DNA from: an uncultured Clostridia bacterium
Lineage (GTDB): Bacteria > Bacillota > Clostridia > Peptostreptococcales > Anaerovoracaceae
DNA: 64,000 nucleotides
Assembly (NCBI GenBank): GCA_934255135.1
Contig: CAKQMV010000005.1
Location: forward strand, 1-64,000
Direction of reading: 5' to 3'
Within the stretch, counting starts at the first letter, position 1, and each line of letters opens with the position of its first letter. The translations under genes and the position numbers were made by a program. Under the pieces are notes generated by a model. That model was not told the origin of the DNA and made no database searches. It saw nothing but the letters and a program-made list of their open reading frames with translations. Below, piece by piece: positions 1 through 7,019 of this stretch.

Positions 1-72
1 CACAGAAGTTAAGCTCTTTAGCGCTGAAGATACTTGGAGGGCAGCCTCCTGGGAAATTAGGACGTCGCCGGT
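1..72 (+). rRNA. rrf: 5S rRNA, 3' part
   Basis: The window opens inside a 5S ribosomal RNA. The conserved run after the window edge (CACAGAAGTTAAGC, then a GGAGGGCAGCCTCC-like stem, then GGGAA and the closing helix strand) is typical of the 3' two thirds of bacterial 5S. The 5' part lies outside the window. The 3' end is approximate; a U-rich stretch and a perfect terminator hairpin follow, so this is the end of an rRNA operon. Confidence 0.93.
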
Positions 73-85
73 TTTTCCTTTTTCT

Positions 86-117
86 AGAAGATTCCATTAT
101 GGAATCTTCTTTTTTTA
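86..117 (+). terminator. Rho-independent terminator of the rRNA operon
   Basis: A perfect 10-bp stem (AGAAGATTCC / GGAATCTTCT) with a 5-nt loop is followed directly by a run of seven T. It lies just after the 5S RNA and before the next promoter. Confidence 0.93.
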
Positions 118-131
118 TGTTAAGACTTCTG

Positions 132-140
132 TGATATAAT
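132..140 (+). promoter_or_regulatory. Extended -10 promoter for the NusG-II/Gx transporter pair
   Basis: TGATATAAT is a perfect extended -10 element. No good -35 is visible because that region is the T-run of the terminator. The start codon at 147 is only 7 nt after the -10, so the predicted transcription start nearly coincides with the ATG. Confidence 0.6.
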
Positions 141-146
141 AGCGGC

Positions 147-524
147 ATGTTGACTAAATATCTAACAAAGGCAGATATAGTGTTATTTATTATACTGATG
201 ATACTTGGCGGAGTATCCTCAGCATATTTTTCGTTGTCTGGAAATGGCGGACAGACTGTTGTAATTGAGTCTGACAAGAAACCATATGCTACGTATTCTC
301 TTTCGGAGGATAAACGTGTTGTTGTTACATCCAAGAATGGAACTAATACAGTAGTTATAGAAGATGGTAAGGTATACGTAACCGATTCGTCTTGCAAGAA
401 TCAGGTTTGCGTGAAGCATACTGCCATATCCAGAAGTGGAGAGTCAATAGTATGTCTTCCCAATAAGCTTGTCGTATCTATTGAAGGAAAGGAAGGTGAT
501 GGTCCGGATGTTGTCTCGGGATAG
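147..524 (+). CDS. NusG domain II-containing small membrane-anchored protein
   Basis: A 125-residue protein with one N-terminal membrane segment (about residues 9-29) followed by an extracytoplasmic beta domain of the NusG domain II family. That domain occurs in Clostridia as a stand-alone exported protein, unlike the transcription factor NusG. The CxxxxC-like segment near residues 83-88 (SSCKNQVCV) and the GESIVCLPNKL stretch are typical of the family. It precedes and overlaps a Gx transporter gene, the usual partner in this class, and the pair is probably one transcript. No Shine-Dalgarno is visible before the ATG and the -10 box ends 6 nt upstream, so translation may be leaderless. The biochemical role is not established. 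Confidence 0.75.
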   Translation: MLTKYLTKADIVLFIILMILGGVSSAYFSLSGNGGQTVVIESDKKPYATYSLSEDKRVVVTSKNGTNTVVIEDGKVYVTDSSCKNQVCVKHTAISRSGESIVCLPNKLVVSIEGKEGDGPDVVSG

Positions 525-1023
525 TAAGTCTAAAGATGTGGCCAACCTTGCCTTACTGATATCGCTTGCACTTGTTTTCTCGTATGTTGAAGCGATAATT
601 CCATTTAATCCTGGAATTCCAGGTGTAAAGCTGGGTGTGGCAAATATAGTTACAGTAATAACACTGTATATGTTTGGTAATAGGGATGCTTTTATTGTAA
701 GCGTTATTAGAGTATTGATAGCAGGACTACTGTTTAACGGTGCTTTTGGCGCATGTTATGCGATGGCTGGCGCTGCTGTCAGTTTAACTGGAATGATTTT
801 ACTTCGGAAGACAGGTCTATTTAGTCCTGTCGGAGTTAGTATGGCTGGAGGTGTACTCCATAACCTTGGTCAGCTTCTTGTCGCTGCTGCTTTAATTGAG
901 GACATGAAGATATTTTTCTATTTCCCTGTCCTGATGTTCAGCGGAATCATTGCTGGAATAGCAGTTGGAGCAGGATCAGTGCTGATTTTGGCAAGATTAA
1001 AGAAAACTGTACTCATTAAATAG
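499..1023 (+). CDS. Gx transporter family protein (heptaprenyl diphosphate synthase component I-like)
   Basis: About 174 residues with five or six hydrophobic helices and the PGVKLGVANIVT motif characteristic of the Gx transporter / Hpre_diP_synt_I family. These are small ECF-S-like integral membrane proteins; the substrate is not assigned here. I place the start at the ATG at 499 because a purine-rich GGAAAGGAAGG precedes it; the ATG at 508 is also possible. The gene overlaps the NusG-II gene by 26 bp, which argues for coupled translation. In related clostridia the same pair often sits near quinone or Rnf-associated genes; those are not present in this window. Confidence 0.8.
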   Translation: MVRMLSRDSKSKDVANLALLISLALVFSYVEAIIPFNPGIPGVKLGVANIVTVITLYMFGNRDAFIVSVIRVLIAGLLFNGAFGACYAMAGAAVSLTGMILLRKTGLFSPVGVSMAGGVLHNLGQLLVAAALIEDMKIFFYFPVLMFSGIIAGIAVGAGSVLILARLKKTVLIK

Positions 1024-1033
1024 TGAGTTTTAG

Positions 1034-1039
1034 TATAAT
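1034..1039 (+). promoter_or_regulatory. Putative -10 box for the MocR-like regulator
   Basis: A perfect TATAAT lies 31 nt before the TTG start at 1071, just after the stop of the preceding gene. No convincing -35 is visible at the expected distance. Confidence 0.45.
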
Positions 1040-1070
1040 TAGAGATAAACAAAACATTGGAGGAAATGAA

Positions 1071-2501
1071 TTGAAGAGTTTAATTCTGAATTTGGATAGT
1101 AATTCAAATTTAAGGTTATATGAGCAGATATACGAAGCTCTCAAGAAGGATATCGTTTCAGGTAATCTCAGAAAGGGAAGCAAGCTTCCTTCTCTTAGAA
1201 AGCTTGCCAAGGAGAACGGAATAAGTATTACAACAATAGAAGCTGCATACAGCCAGCTTCTTGTTGAAGGATATATCGAAAGTAGACCTAAATCTGGTTA
1301 TTATGTACGAGAGAATATAGGAACTCTTGCAGGAGAGAATCTGAATAATAATACTGAAGAAGGTATAGAGGCATACCTCGGCGAAGAGACAAGTACAACT
1401 GCAAGAATGGTACATAATGAGAAGAAGGTTGTGTACGACGAGCAGAGCTTTGATTTTGGCAAGTGGAAGAAGTGTATGAACAAAGTGTTCAACGATCATT
1501 CCAAGCTTCTTAGAACTCATGCGGATGTTCAGGGTGAGCCTGCTTTAAGATATGAGATTGCGAAGTATCTTTATCAGAGCAGAGGCGTTAAATGCTCGCC
1601 CGATCAGATTGTTATAGGTGCAGGTACACAGCAGCTTATGATTCAGCTTACAAGAATTATGAAGACTGTTGGCGTTCAGAATGCACTCACTGAGACACCG
1701 GGATATGGACCTGTAAGAAGTATTTTTAAAGATGAAGGATTCCCTGTAACCGAGGTTCCTGTATCAGATGATGGAATCGTTGTAGAGCAGCTTCCTGATA
1801 AGCTAAGAAGCATAGTGTATGTCAGCCCATCGAACCAGTTCCCTAGCGGTGCTGTTATGCCTGCTGCAAGAAGATATGAGCTTATAAACTGGGCAGTTAA
1901 TAACGGCTGCTACATTCTTGAGGATGATTATGACAGCGAGCTCAGATATTTTGGGAAACCGATACCAGCCATGCAGGGACTCGATAATGCAGGATGTGTT
2001 ATCTATATGGGGTCGTTCTCAAGTACACTTTTTGCATCAATCAAGATAAGTTATCTTGTGCTCCCAGAAGAGCTTATGAGTGTATTTGAAAGCACAAAGC
2101 ACCTATATTCACAGACATGCTCGAAGGCAGAGCAGCTATGTCTATCTCTTTACATGGAGGAGGGTTATTATTACGCACATATAAAAAAGCTCAGACGAAT
2201 CTACGCGTCCAAGCTTAATATAACAATGGATCTGTTTGAGAAGAGCGGCGCAGATATAGTGACTGCTGTTGATTCAAGGTCTGGACTTGCTGTAATGCTC
2301 AGAATAAAGAGTGAATACAGCGCAGGTGAAATTTGTGCAATTGCTGAGCAGCTCGGCCTATCAATGAAGCCGGTAGATGATCTGTGCACAGAAGAAGAGA
2401 AGGTTGTGTACTTCTACTTCTATATGGTGCCTGAGACACTTCTCAAGATGATCATAAAGATGTTTATACAGAAACTGAAACCTCGCCAGAGAAAACAGTA
2501 A
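1071..2501 (+). CDS. GntR/MocR-family regulator with a degenerate aminotransferase domain
   Basis: A 476-residue protein with an N-terminal GntR winged helix (about residues 10-75) and a fold-type I aminotransferase-like domain (about 120-470): the PdxR/MocR architecture. I choose the TTG start at 1071 because GGAGG lies 7 nt upstream and it falls after the -10 box. The DDYDSELRY motif is present. However, the segment that normally reads S-F-S-K-T-L reads SFSSTLFASIKI, so the Schiff-base lysine is serine at residue 318. It probably cannot form the usual internal aldimine and may sense a ligand differently or be a pure repressor. Its 3' end overlaps the convergent birA gene by 38 bp. Targets are unknown. 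Confidence 0.85.
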   Translation: MKSLILNLDSNSNLRLYEQIYEALKKDIVSGNLRKGSKLPSLRKLAKENGISITTIEAAYSQLLVEGYIESRPKSGYYVRENIGTLAGENLNNNTEEGIEAYLGEETSTTARMVHNEKKVVYDEQSFDFGKWKKCMNKVFNDHSKLLRTHADVQGEPALRYEIAKYLYQSRGVKCSPDQIVIGAGTQQLMIQLTRIMKTVGVQNALTETPGYGPVRSIFKDEGFPVTEVPVSDDGIVVEQLPDKLRSIVYVSPSNQFPSGAVMPAARRYELINWAVNNGCYILEDDYDSELRYFGKPIPAMQGLDNAGCVIYMGSFSSTLFASIKISYLVLPEELMSVFESTKHLYSQTCSKAEQLCLSLYMEEGYYYAHIKKLRRIYASKLNITMDLFEKSGADIVTAVDSRSGLAVMLRIKSEYSAGEICAIAEQLGLSMKPVDDLCTEEEKVVYFYFYMVPETLLKMIIKMFIQKLKPRQRKQ

Positions 2502-3222
2502 CTGCACTGTCTGAACCGGATGGAACAACAACGAGCGCATATGAATCGTTGATATCGATACTTTGAGCCTCGTACGAATCTCCGTTTGTATTGCGAACAG
2601 TGACGTGGCGCCCAATGCTCAAGCAGTTTCTTGTATAGTATTCGTGCATCGAAGGGAGACTTACAGCATCAGGGCGGAATACACGGGCAAAAGCGTCATG
2701 CATTCTGCATGCTATCTCGTCTCGGGAAGCTTTTTTAGCAAGGTTGCCAATGACGTCCCGAAGCTCCGAAGGAAGATCTGCTGGCTTGAGAACATTGATG
2801 CCTGCACCGATTACGATCCAGCGGGAACCATCTACATCTAGAAGCTCAGTCAGAATACCAGCGATTTTGCCCGAATCGTTGTAAAGATCGTTAACCCACT
2901 TGATACGAAGTGGTGAATCAGAGTATGCCGAGAGCTCCTGGTGAAGGAGAGCAGCGGTAACAGGCGTTACAGAGAGAAGCGATTTTTCATCAAGATTGCT
3001 TCTGAAAGCATAAGTCATATAGATGCCAGTACCCGATGGTGAATAGAAACTCCTGGTGAAGCGACCACGGCCTCCGGTCTGCCTGTCTGACACGACTGTC
3101 AGAGCACCAGAAGCTGGCGGATCCGACTTGATACGGTTTAGCATGTATGTGTTTGTGGAATCAACGCTGTCGAGAATGATTACATCCTCGCGAGCGGATA
3201 AATTCAAATAATCATTAATCAT
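2464..3222 (-). CDS. birA: Biotin--[acetyl-CoA-carboxylase] ligase, monofunctional
   Basis: A 252-residue ligase that activates biotin as biotinyl-AMP and transfers it to the biotin carrier lysine of carboxylases. The sequence shows LDSVDSTNTYML, then the GGRGRFTRSF biotin-binding loop, then RIKWVNDLYN, then a GIGIN-like segment (IVIGAGINV) and a C-terminal SH3-like domain. The start is the ATG at 3222 (GGAGG at a 7-nt spacing); an upstream in-frame ATG at 3318 would run into the divergent gene and has no such site. There is no N-terminal helix-turn-helix, so it is a class I BirA and cannot be a repressor itself. The biotin importer bioY lies at 53819. Confidence 0.93.
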   Translation of the reverse strand: MINDYLNLSAREDVIILDSVDSTNTYMLNRIKSDPPASGALTVVSDRQTGGRGRFTRSFYSPSGTGIYMTYAFRSNLDEKSLLSVTPVTAALLHQELSAYSDSPLRIKWVNDLYNDSGKIAGILTELLDVDGSRWIVIGAGINVLKPADLPSELRDVIGNLAKKASRDEIACRMHDAFARVFRPDAVSLPSMHEYYTRNCLSIGRHVTVRNTNGDSYEAQSIDINDSYALVVVPSGSDSAVTVFSGEVSVSV

Positions 3223-3280
3223 ATGATAACCTCCAACAACATTATATGCGGAGGGGAAACAACATGAAAGAGGAAAATAA

Positions 3281-4564
3281 ATGAGAAGAGTAATAGTAAC
3301 AAATGATGACGGAATCAATGCAGCGGGAATAAGAGAGCTTGTGAAGAGCCTGTCTCATCTCGCTGACGTTTATGTTTTTGCACCTGATACACAGAATAGC
3401 GGAAAGAGCCATGCAATTTCGATTCGAGAGAAGATGACTTCAAAGGAAAGAAAGGTTGAGGGAGCTGTATATGCATGCGAGGTCGGTGGAACTCCTGCGG
3501 ATGCTGTAAAATACGGCCTCGGCTTTATGGATGATAGAGGCATTAAGGTTGATTATGTAATAAGCGGAATCAATATGGGTGGAAACACCGGAAGTGATAT
3601 CGTTTATTCAGGAACCTGCGGAGGTGCAAGAGAGGGTGTGCTTAACGGAATCAGATCTATCGCGCTTTCTGTTAACTCACACGATGCTACAGAGTTTGAC
3701 TACATTTGCTCAATGCTTGGTGATCTGATGGAGCTATCACTCGAACTTCCTGCGACAACCTTCCTTAATGTGAATGCACCGGATAAGCCAATGTGGAAGG
3801 TTAAAGGCGTTAGAATTGTGCCTGCAGCTGAGCATAACTTCGGAAAGCGTTTTGTAATTAAGCCTAACGAGGAGGGCATTAATTCATATGTGGTTGATCG
3901 TGTTGAATACAATCACCACGTTGACAATGATTATGTGAAGCTGAATAAGAATTTCGCAACAATCACTCCTGTTGCAACTAAGCTGACTGATGAATCTGCA
4001 CTGACAACGCTTAACAGAATGGATTTTGGCGGTGCAATGTGTGTCATGATCGATCTTCAGGAGAAACTCGTGCCTGCAATGAGAAAGCCTGAACGCCTCG
4101 AGAAGAATGCCGAAAAGCTTCTCAGGTCACTTAACAGACTTGATGTGCCAATTGTCATCACAGAGCAGTACTCAAAGGGCCTCGGCAGAACACTTCCTTC
4201 GCTCACAGCAGCAGCTGGCGGAAAAGCGGCATATATCGACAAGGTGGAATTCGATGCTTTTGGCCAAAAGGACTTTGAGGAGCTCATGAAGAAGGCTTCC
4301 GGCAAGCACGTGATTTTGTGCGGCGCGGAGTCTCATATCTGCGTTCTTCTTACTGCTAGAAGCTTTATTGAGAGAGGCTTCGAGGTGCATGTGGCATATG
4401 ATTGCTGCGGTTCAAGAACAAAGGGACTGCATGAAGGTGCTATGAAGCAGCTTGCAGAAATGGGCGCACACGTCGCTTCATGGGAGACTATCGTGTACGA
4501 TATGCTTGGAAGCTCAAGACATCCTGCTTTTAGAACAATTTCTGCTATTGTCAAAGAAGATTAG
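3281..4564 (+). CDS. surE: SurE 5'-nucleotidase fused to an isochorismatase-family hydrolase
   Basis: A 427-residue two-domain cytosolic protein. Residues 1-235 are SurE (5'/3'-nucleotidase): VTNDDG with metal ligands Asp9 and Asp10, Ser40, and SGINMGGNTG with Asn98. Residues 247-420 are an isochorismatase-like (YcaC-type) hydrolase with an intact Asp-Lys-Cys triad: Asp258 in MIDLQ, Lys321 in IDKVEFDAF, Cys354 in ESHIC. Typical SurE is about 250 residues and stops before the second domain. The reading frame is continuous with no internal stop, and both domains keep their catalytic residues, so this looks like a real bifunctional fusion. A role in nucleotide, nicotinamide or related metabolite clean-up is inference. 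The start is supported by AGAGG shortly upstream of the ATG. Confidence 0.88.
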   Translation: MRRVIVTNDDGINAAGIRELVKSLSHLADVYVFAPDTQNSGKSHAISIREKMTSKERKVEGAVYACEVGGTPADAVKYGLGFMDDRGIKVDYVISGINMGGNTGSDIVYSGTCGGAREGVLNGIRSIALSVNSHDATEFDYICSMLGDLMELSLELPATTFLNVNAPDKPMWKVKGVRIVPAAEHNFGKRFVIKPNEEGINSYVVDRVEYNHHVDNDYVKLNKNFATITPVATKLTDESALTTLNRMDFGGAMCVMIDLQEKLVPAMRKPERLEKNAEKLLRSLNRLDVPIVITEQYSKGLGRTLPSLTAAAGGKAAYIDKVEFDAFGQKDFEELMKKASGKHVILCGAESHICVLLTARSFIERGFEVHVAYDCCGSRTKGLHEGAMKQLAEMGAHVASWETIVYDMLGSSRHPAFRTISAIVKED

Positions 4565-4647
4565 TTATGATAAATTAATAGGGTGTGTTTAAAAATGAAC
4601 AATTGGAACATATAAAGGGTTCTAAATAAAATTTTAAAGGAGAGAAA

Positions 4648-5883
4648 ATGAAAAACAACAAAAGATGGGTTGTCCTTACAGTTGCTACAATTTCGCTTCT
4701 GTTCCTCGGACTTATTTACGCTTGGTCAATTTTCAAGACACCAATCGGTGAGATGTTCCCAACATGGACTGTTTCACAGCTTTCAATGACATTCACTATT
4801 TCAATGTCACTGTTCTGCATTGGTGGTTTTGTCGGTGGTATCACAGGAAAGATTTTCAGCTTGAGAACTAAGTTCTTTATCTCAGCTGCACTTCTGTTCA
4901 TTGCGTTCTTCGGAACTTCAATGCTTGATACAGCGAATCCGGCAGGAAGCCTTGTTAAGCTATATGTATTCTACGGAGTATTCGGTGGAGGCGGCGTAGG
5001 TTTCGCTTACAATGCAATTATCGGTGCTGTTACTAAGTGGTTCCCTGAGTGCGTTGGTCTTGCTTCAGGAATCATGCTTATGGGATTCGGTTTTGGATCA
5101 CTTATCCTCGGTGGTGTTGCAAGTTCAATGATGAGCTCAAGCCTCGGAGTACCTGGAACTCTTAAGGTTCTTGCAATCGCAATCGCAGTTGCTATGGTAA
5201 TCTCAGCAATGATCGTAGTTGCTCCTAAGGAGGGTGAGGTTGCTGCTGATAACAAGCAGGCTGACAACTCTGCTGCACCGGTTAAGGAGCAGAAGAGCTA
5301 CTCAACTGGAGAAATGCTTAAGTCACCTACATTCTGGATGTTCGAGATCTGGAACGTATCACTTTCAGCTGCAGGTCTTCTCGTAATCAACAGTGCTGCA
5401 AACATTTCTGTAGCTTACGGTGGAGCTGTAATTCTTGGAATGATCATCTCAGTATTTAACGGACTTGGAAGAATCGTTAACGGAACAAATATTGACAAGA
5501 AGGGTCCAAGCACTGCAATTCTTATTTGCACACTCTTCTTTGCAATCGCAGGTGTACTTCTTGTAACAGGTGACAAGATGACATCACTTCCACTTGTAAT
5601 TGCAGGTCTTATCTTCATTGGTCTTGGATACGGTGGTTGCCCTTCACTTACATCAGCTTTCATCAGCAAGATGTTCGGTCCAGCCAACTTCCCAACTAAC
5701 TTTGCTACAGCAAACTTCTCACTGATGGTTGCTGCAACAATTGGACCTACAATTTCAGCTAAGCTTCTTGAGGCTTCAGCAGGTGCATACACAACTAACT
5801 TCTATGCAATCTGCGGATTTGCAGTATTCTCACTTTGTCTGTGGATATTCCTTGCAAAGGCAATCAAGAAGAGCGGAAACTAA
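4648..5883 (+). CDS. MFS transporter, OFA (oxalate/formate antiporter-like) family
   Basis: A 411-residue integral membrane carrier with twelve predicted helices, starting WVVLTVATISLLFLGLIYAWSIF, where YAWSIF is a hallmark of the OFA family. It keeps the G-rich cytoplasmic loop between helices 2 and 3 and a long central loop of about 30 polar residues near residue 215. Family members move small carboxylates such as oxalate, formate or lactate; the substrate here cannot be read from sequence. An AAAGGAGAG ribosome binding site precedes the ATG. The gene ends at a hairpin terminator shared with the convergent LytTR gene. Confidence 0.85.
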   Translation: MKNNKRWVVLTVATISLLFLGLIYAWSIFKTPIGEMFPTWTVSQLSMTFTISMSLFCIGGFVGGITGKIFSLRTKFFISAALLFIAFFGTSMLDTANPAGSLVKLYVFYGVFGGGGVGFAYNAIIGAVTKWFPECVGLASGIMLMGFGFGSLILGGVASSMMSSSLGVPGTLKVLAIAIAVAMVISAMIVVAPKEGEVAADNKQADNSAAPVKEQKSYSTGEMLKSPTFWMFEIWNVSLSAAGLLVINSAANISVAYGGAVILGMIISVFNGLGRIVNGTNIDKKGPSTAILICTLFFAIAGVLLVTGDKMTSLPLVIAGLIFIGLGYGGCPSLTSAFISKMFGPANFPTNFATANFSLMVAATIGPTISAKLLEASAGAYTTNFYAICGFAVFSLCLWIFLAKAIKKSGN

Positions 5884-5904
5884 CATAATAGATAAACATG
5901 AAAT

Positions 5905-5936
5905 AAAATCCGGAGGCTTGTGCCTTCGGATTTTTT
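5905..5936. terminator. Bidirectional terminator between the MFS and LytTR genes
   Basis: AAAATCCG-AGGC / GCCT-CGGATTTT stem with a 4-nt loop, T-rich on both strands, located between two convergent genes. Confidence 0.85.
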
Positions 5937-5955
5937 AATATGACATGTTTAGAAG

Positions 5956-6771
5956 TTAATCCTCTGACGGTTTGTAGAAGTTACGGATACGGTCCCTGAT
6001 GTCATTAAATCTCTTCTGTGGTACAGGAATCTCTTCGCCGTCGAGCATGGTGATTACGTAGCGCTCAATGGATGATACATAGTTCGGATTTATAACGTAG
6101 CCGCGATGGACCTGAATGAACTGATCTCCAAGCATCTTATGTATTGCTGAAATACCAGTCTTGGCAAGAATTTCACCATTTACAGTTGCAATGATTGAAT
6201 CTTTAGAAAATGCGGCCACATACATGATTTCAGAATGCATGAGATTGTGTACAGAGCCATTCTCACCGGCAACGATTACTCTGTGGCATTCAGAGAGCTG
6301 CTTGAGCTGATGCTCCATATACGCCTGCGCCATCTTGCCCATCGTATTAGGGAAGAGTTCTCCTTCTGTCAGGCGGAGCTCACCTACAGGATTAGAAACA
6401 TGAATATGATGAACCTTCATACCCTCACGTGTATTCTCCCATACAAATGTGCAGCGCTGCCTGTTCTGGAGAAAGAAATCTGCACTCTTGTCTGTTGTAG
6501 TAAGATAGTTACCTGTGACTACGCAACACCTTGAACCTGTGCTTATTGCATGGAATTCAGCTTGAAGAAGAACACAAGGTGGAATCTCTTCAAGGGCATT
6601 AGCAAGATCAGCTTTCGCCGCATCAATTCCCACAATAAACTCATCCTTCTGTGCGCCAATCCACATTATATCCTCTGCAAAATAATCCATATGATAATTC
6701 GGGTCCTTCTGCCAGAAGCGTCGCAAAATTTCACTTGTTAGTCTGATGGCCTCTTTCTCAATTATCTTCAT
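5956..6771 (-). CDS. LytTR-family transcriptional regulator with an N-terminal SnoaL/NTF2-like domain
   Basis: A 271-residue one-component regulator. Residues about 1-125 resemble a SnoaL-like cone fold (RRFWQKD...YFAEDIMWIGAQ, then HHIHVSNPVGE). Residues about 165-270 are a LytTR DNA-binding domain (VAAFSKDSIIATVNGEIL, DQFIQVHRGYVINPNYV, VPQKRFNDIRDR). There is no receiver domain, so it is not a classical response regulator; the N-terminal domain may bind a small ligand. The start at 6771 has an AGGAG site 6-7 nt upstream. It is divergent from the giant surface protein, and direct repeats resembling a LytTR operator lie between them, so regulation of that gene is a reasonable inference. Confidence 0.85.
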   Translation of the reverse strand: MKIIEKEAIRLTSEILRRFWQKDPNYHMDYFAEDIMWIGAQKDEFIVGIDAAKADLANALEEIPPCVLLQAEFHAISTGSRCCVVTGNYLTTTDKSADFFLQNRQRCTFVWENTREGMKVHHIHVSNPVGELRLTEGELFPNTMGKMAQAYMEHQLKQLSECHRVIVAGENGSVHNLMHSEIMYVAAFSKDSIIATVNGEILAKTGISAIHKMLGDQFIQVHRGYVINPNYVSSIERYVITMLDGEEIPVPQKRFNDIRDRIRNFYKPSED

Positions 6772-6867
6772 AGTCAGCTCCTGCTGTCTGCACATCTTTG
6801 TTGTTGTTTTATAATATACTCAAATAAAGCTTGTGTGTCAAATACCAAAATGAGTCAAAATCGAGAT

Positions 6868-6899
6868 TTTGTTCCATTATACCGTCGTTCGTTCCAATA
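6868..6899 (+). promoter_or_regulatory. Candidate LytTR operator: two direct repeats spaced 20 bp
   Basis: GTTCCA occurs at 6871-6876 and again at 6891-6896, within longer similar halves (TTTTGTTCCATTA and GTTCGTTCCAATA). The start-to-start spacing of 20 bp puts both on the same DNA face about two turns apart, as LytTR dimers prefer. The pair ends just before the -35 box of the surface-protein promoter. Confidence 0.5.
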
Positions 6900-6901
6900 A
6901 A

Positions 6902-6931
6902 TTGAATCGCAAGAAAAGCAGGTGTTATAAT
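6902..6931 (+). promoter_or_regulatory. Promoter of the giant surface protein
   Basis: TTGAAT at 6902-6907, an 18-bp spacer and a perfect TATAAT at 6926-6931 preceded by TGT (extended -10). The weak -35 next to the direct repeats fits an activated promoter. The leader to the ATG is about 80 nt. Confidence 0.7.
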
Positions 6932-7019
6932 TTCTCAACTAAATAAATGTTTATGCATTTTGAGATTAAACAGCTTAGAGATGAGTCCGAAGGATTATGT
7001 AAGGAAAGGAGAGGTAGGT

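Noticed and set aside
4603..4632. TTGGAA / TAAAAT promoter before the MFS gene
   Set aside because: Transcription would start at about 4639 and cut off the ribosome binding site, so it is unlikely to be used as drawn.
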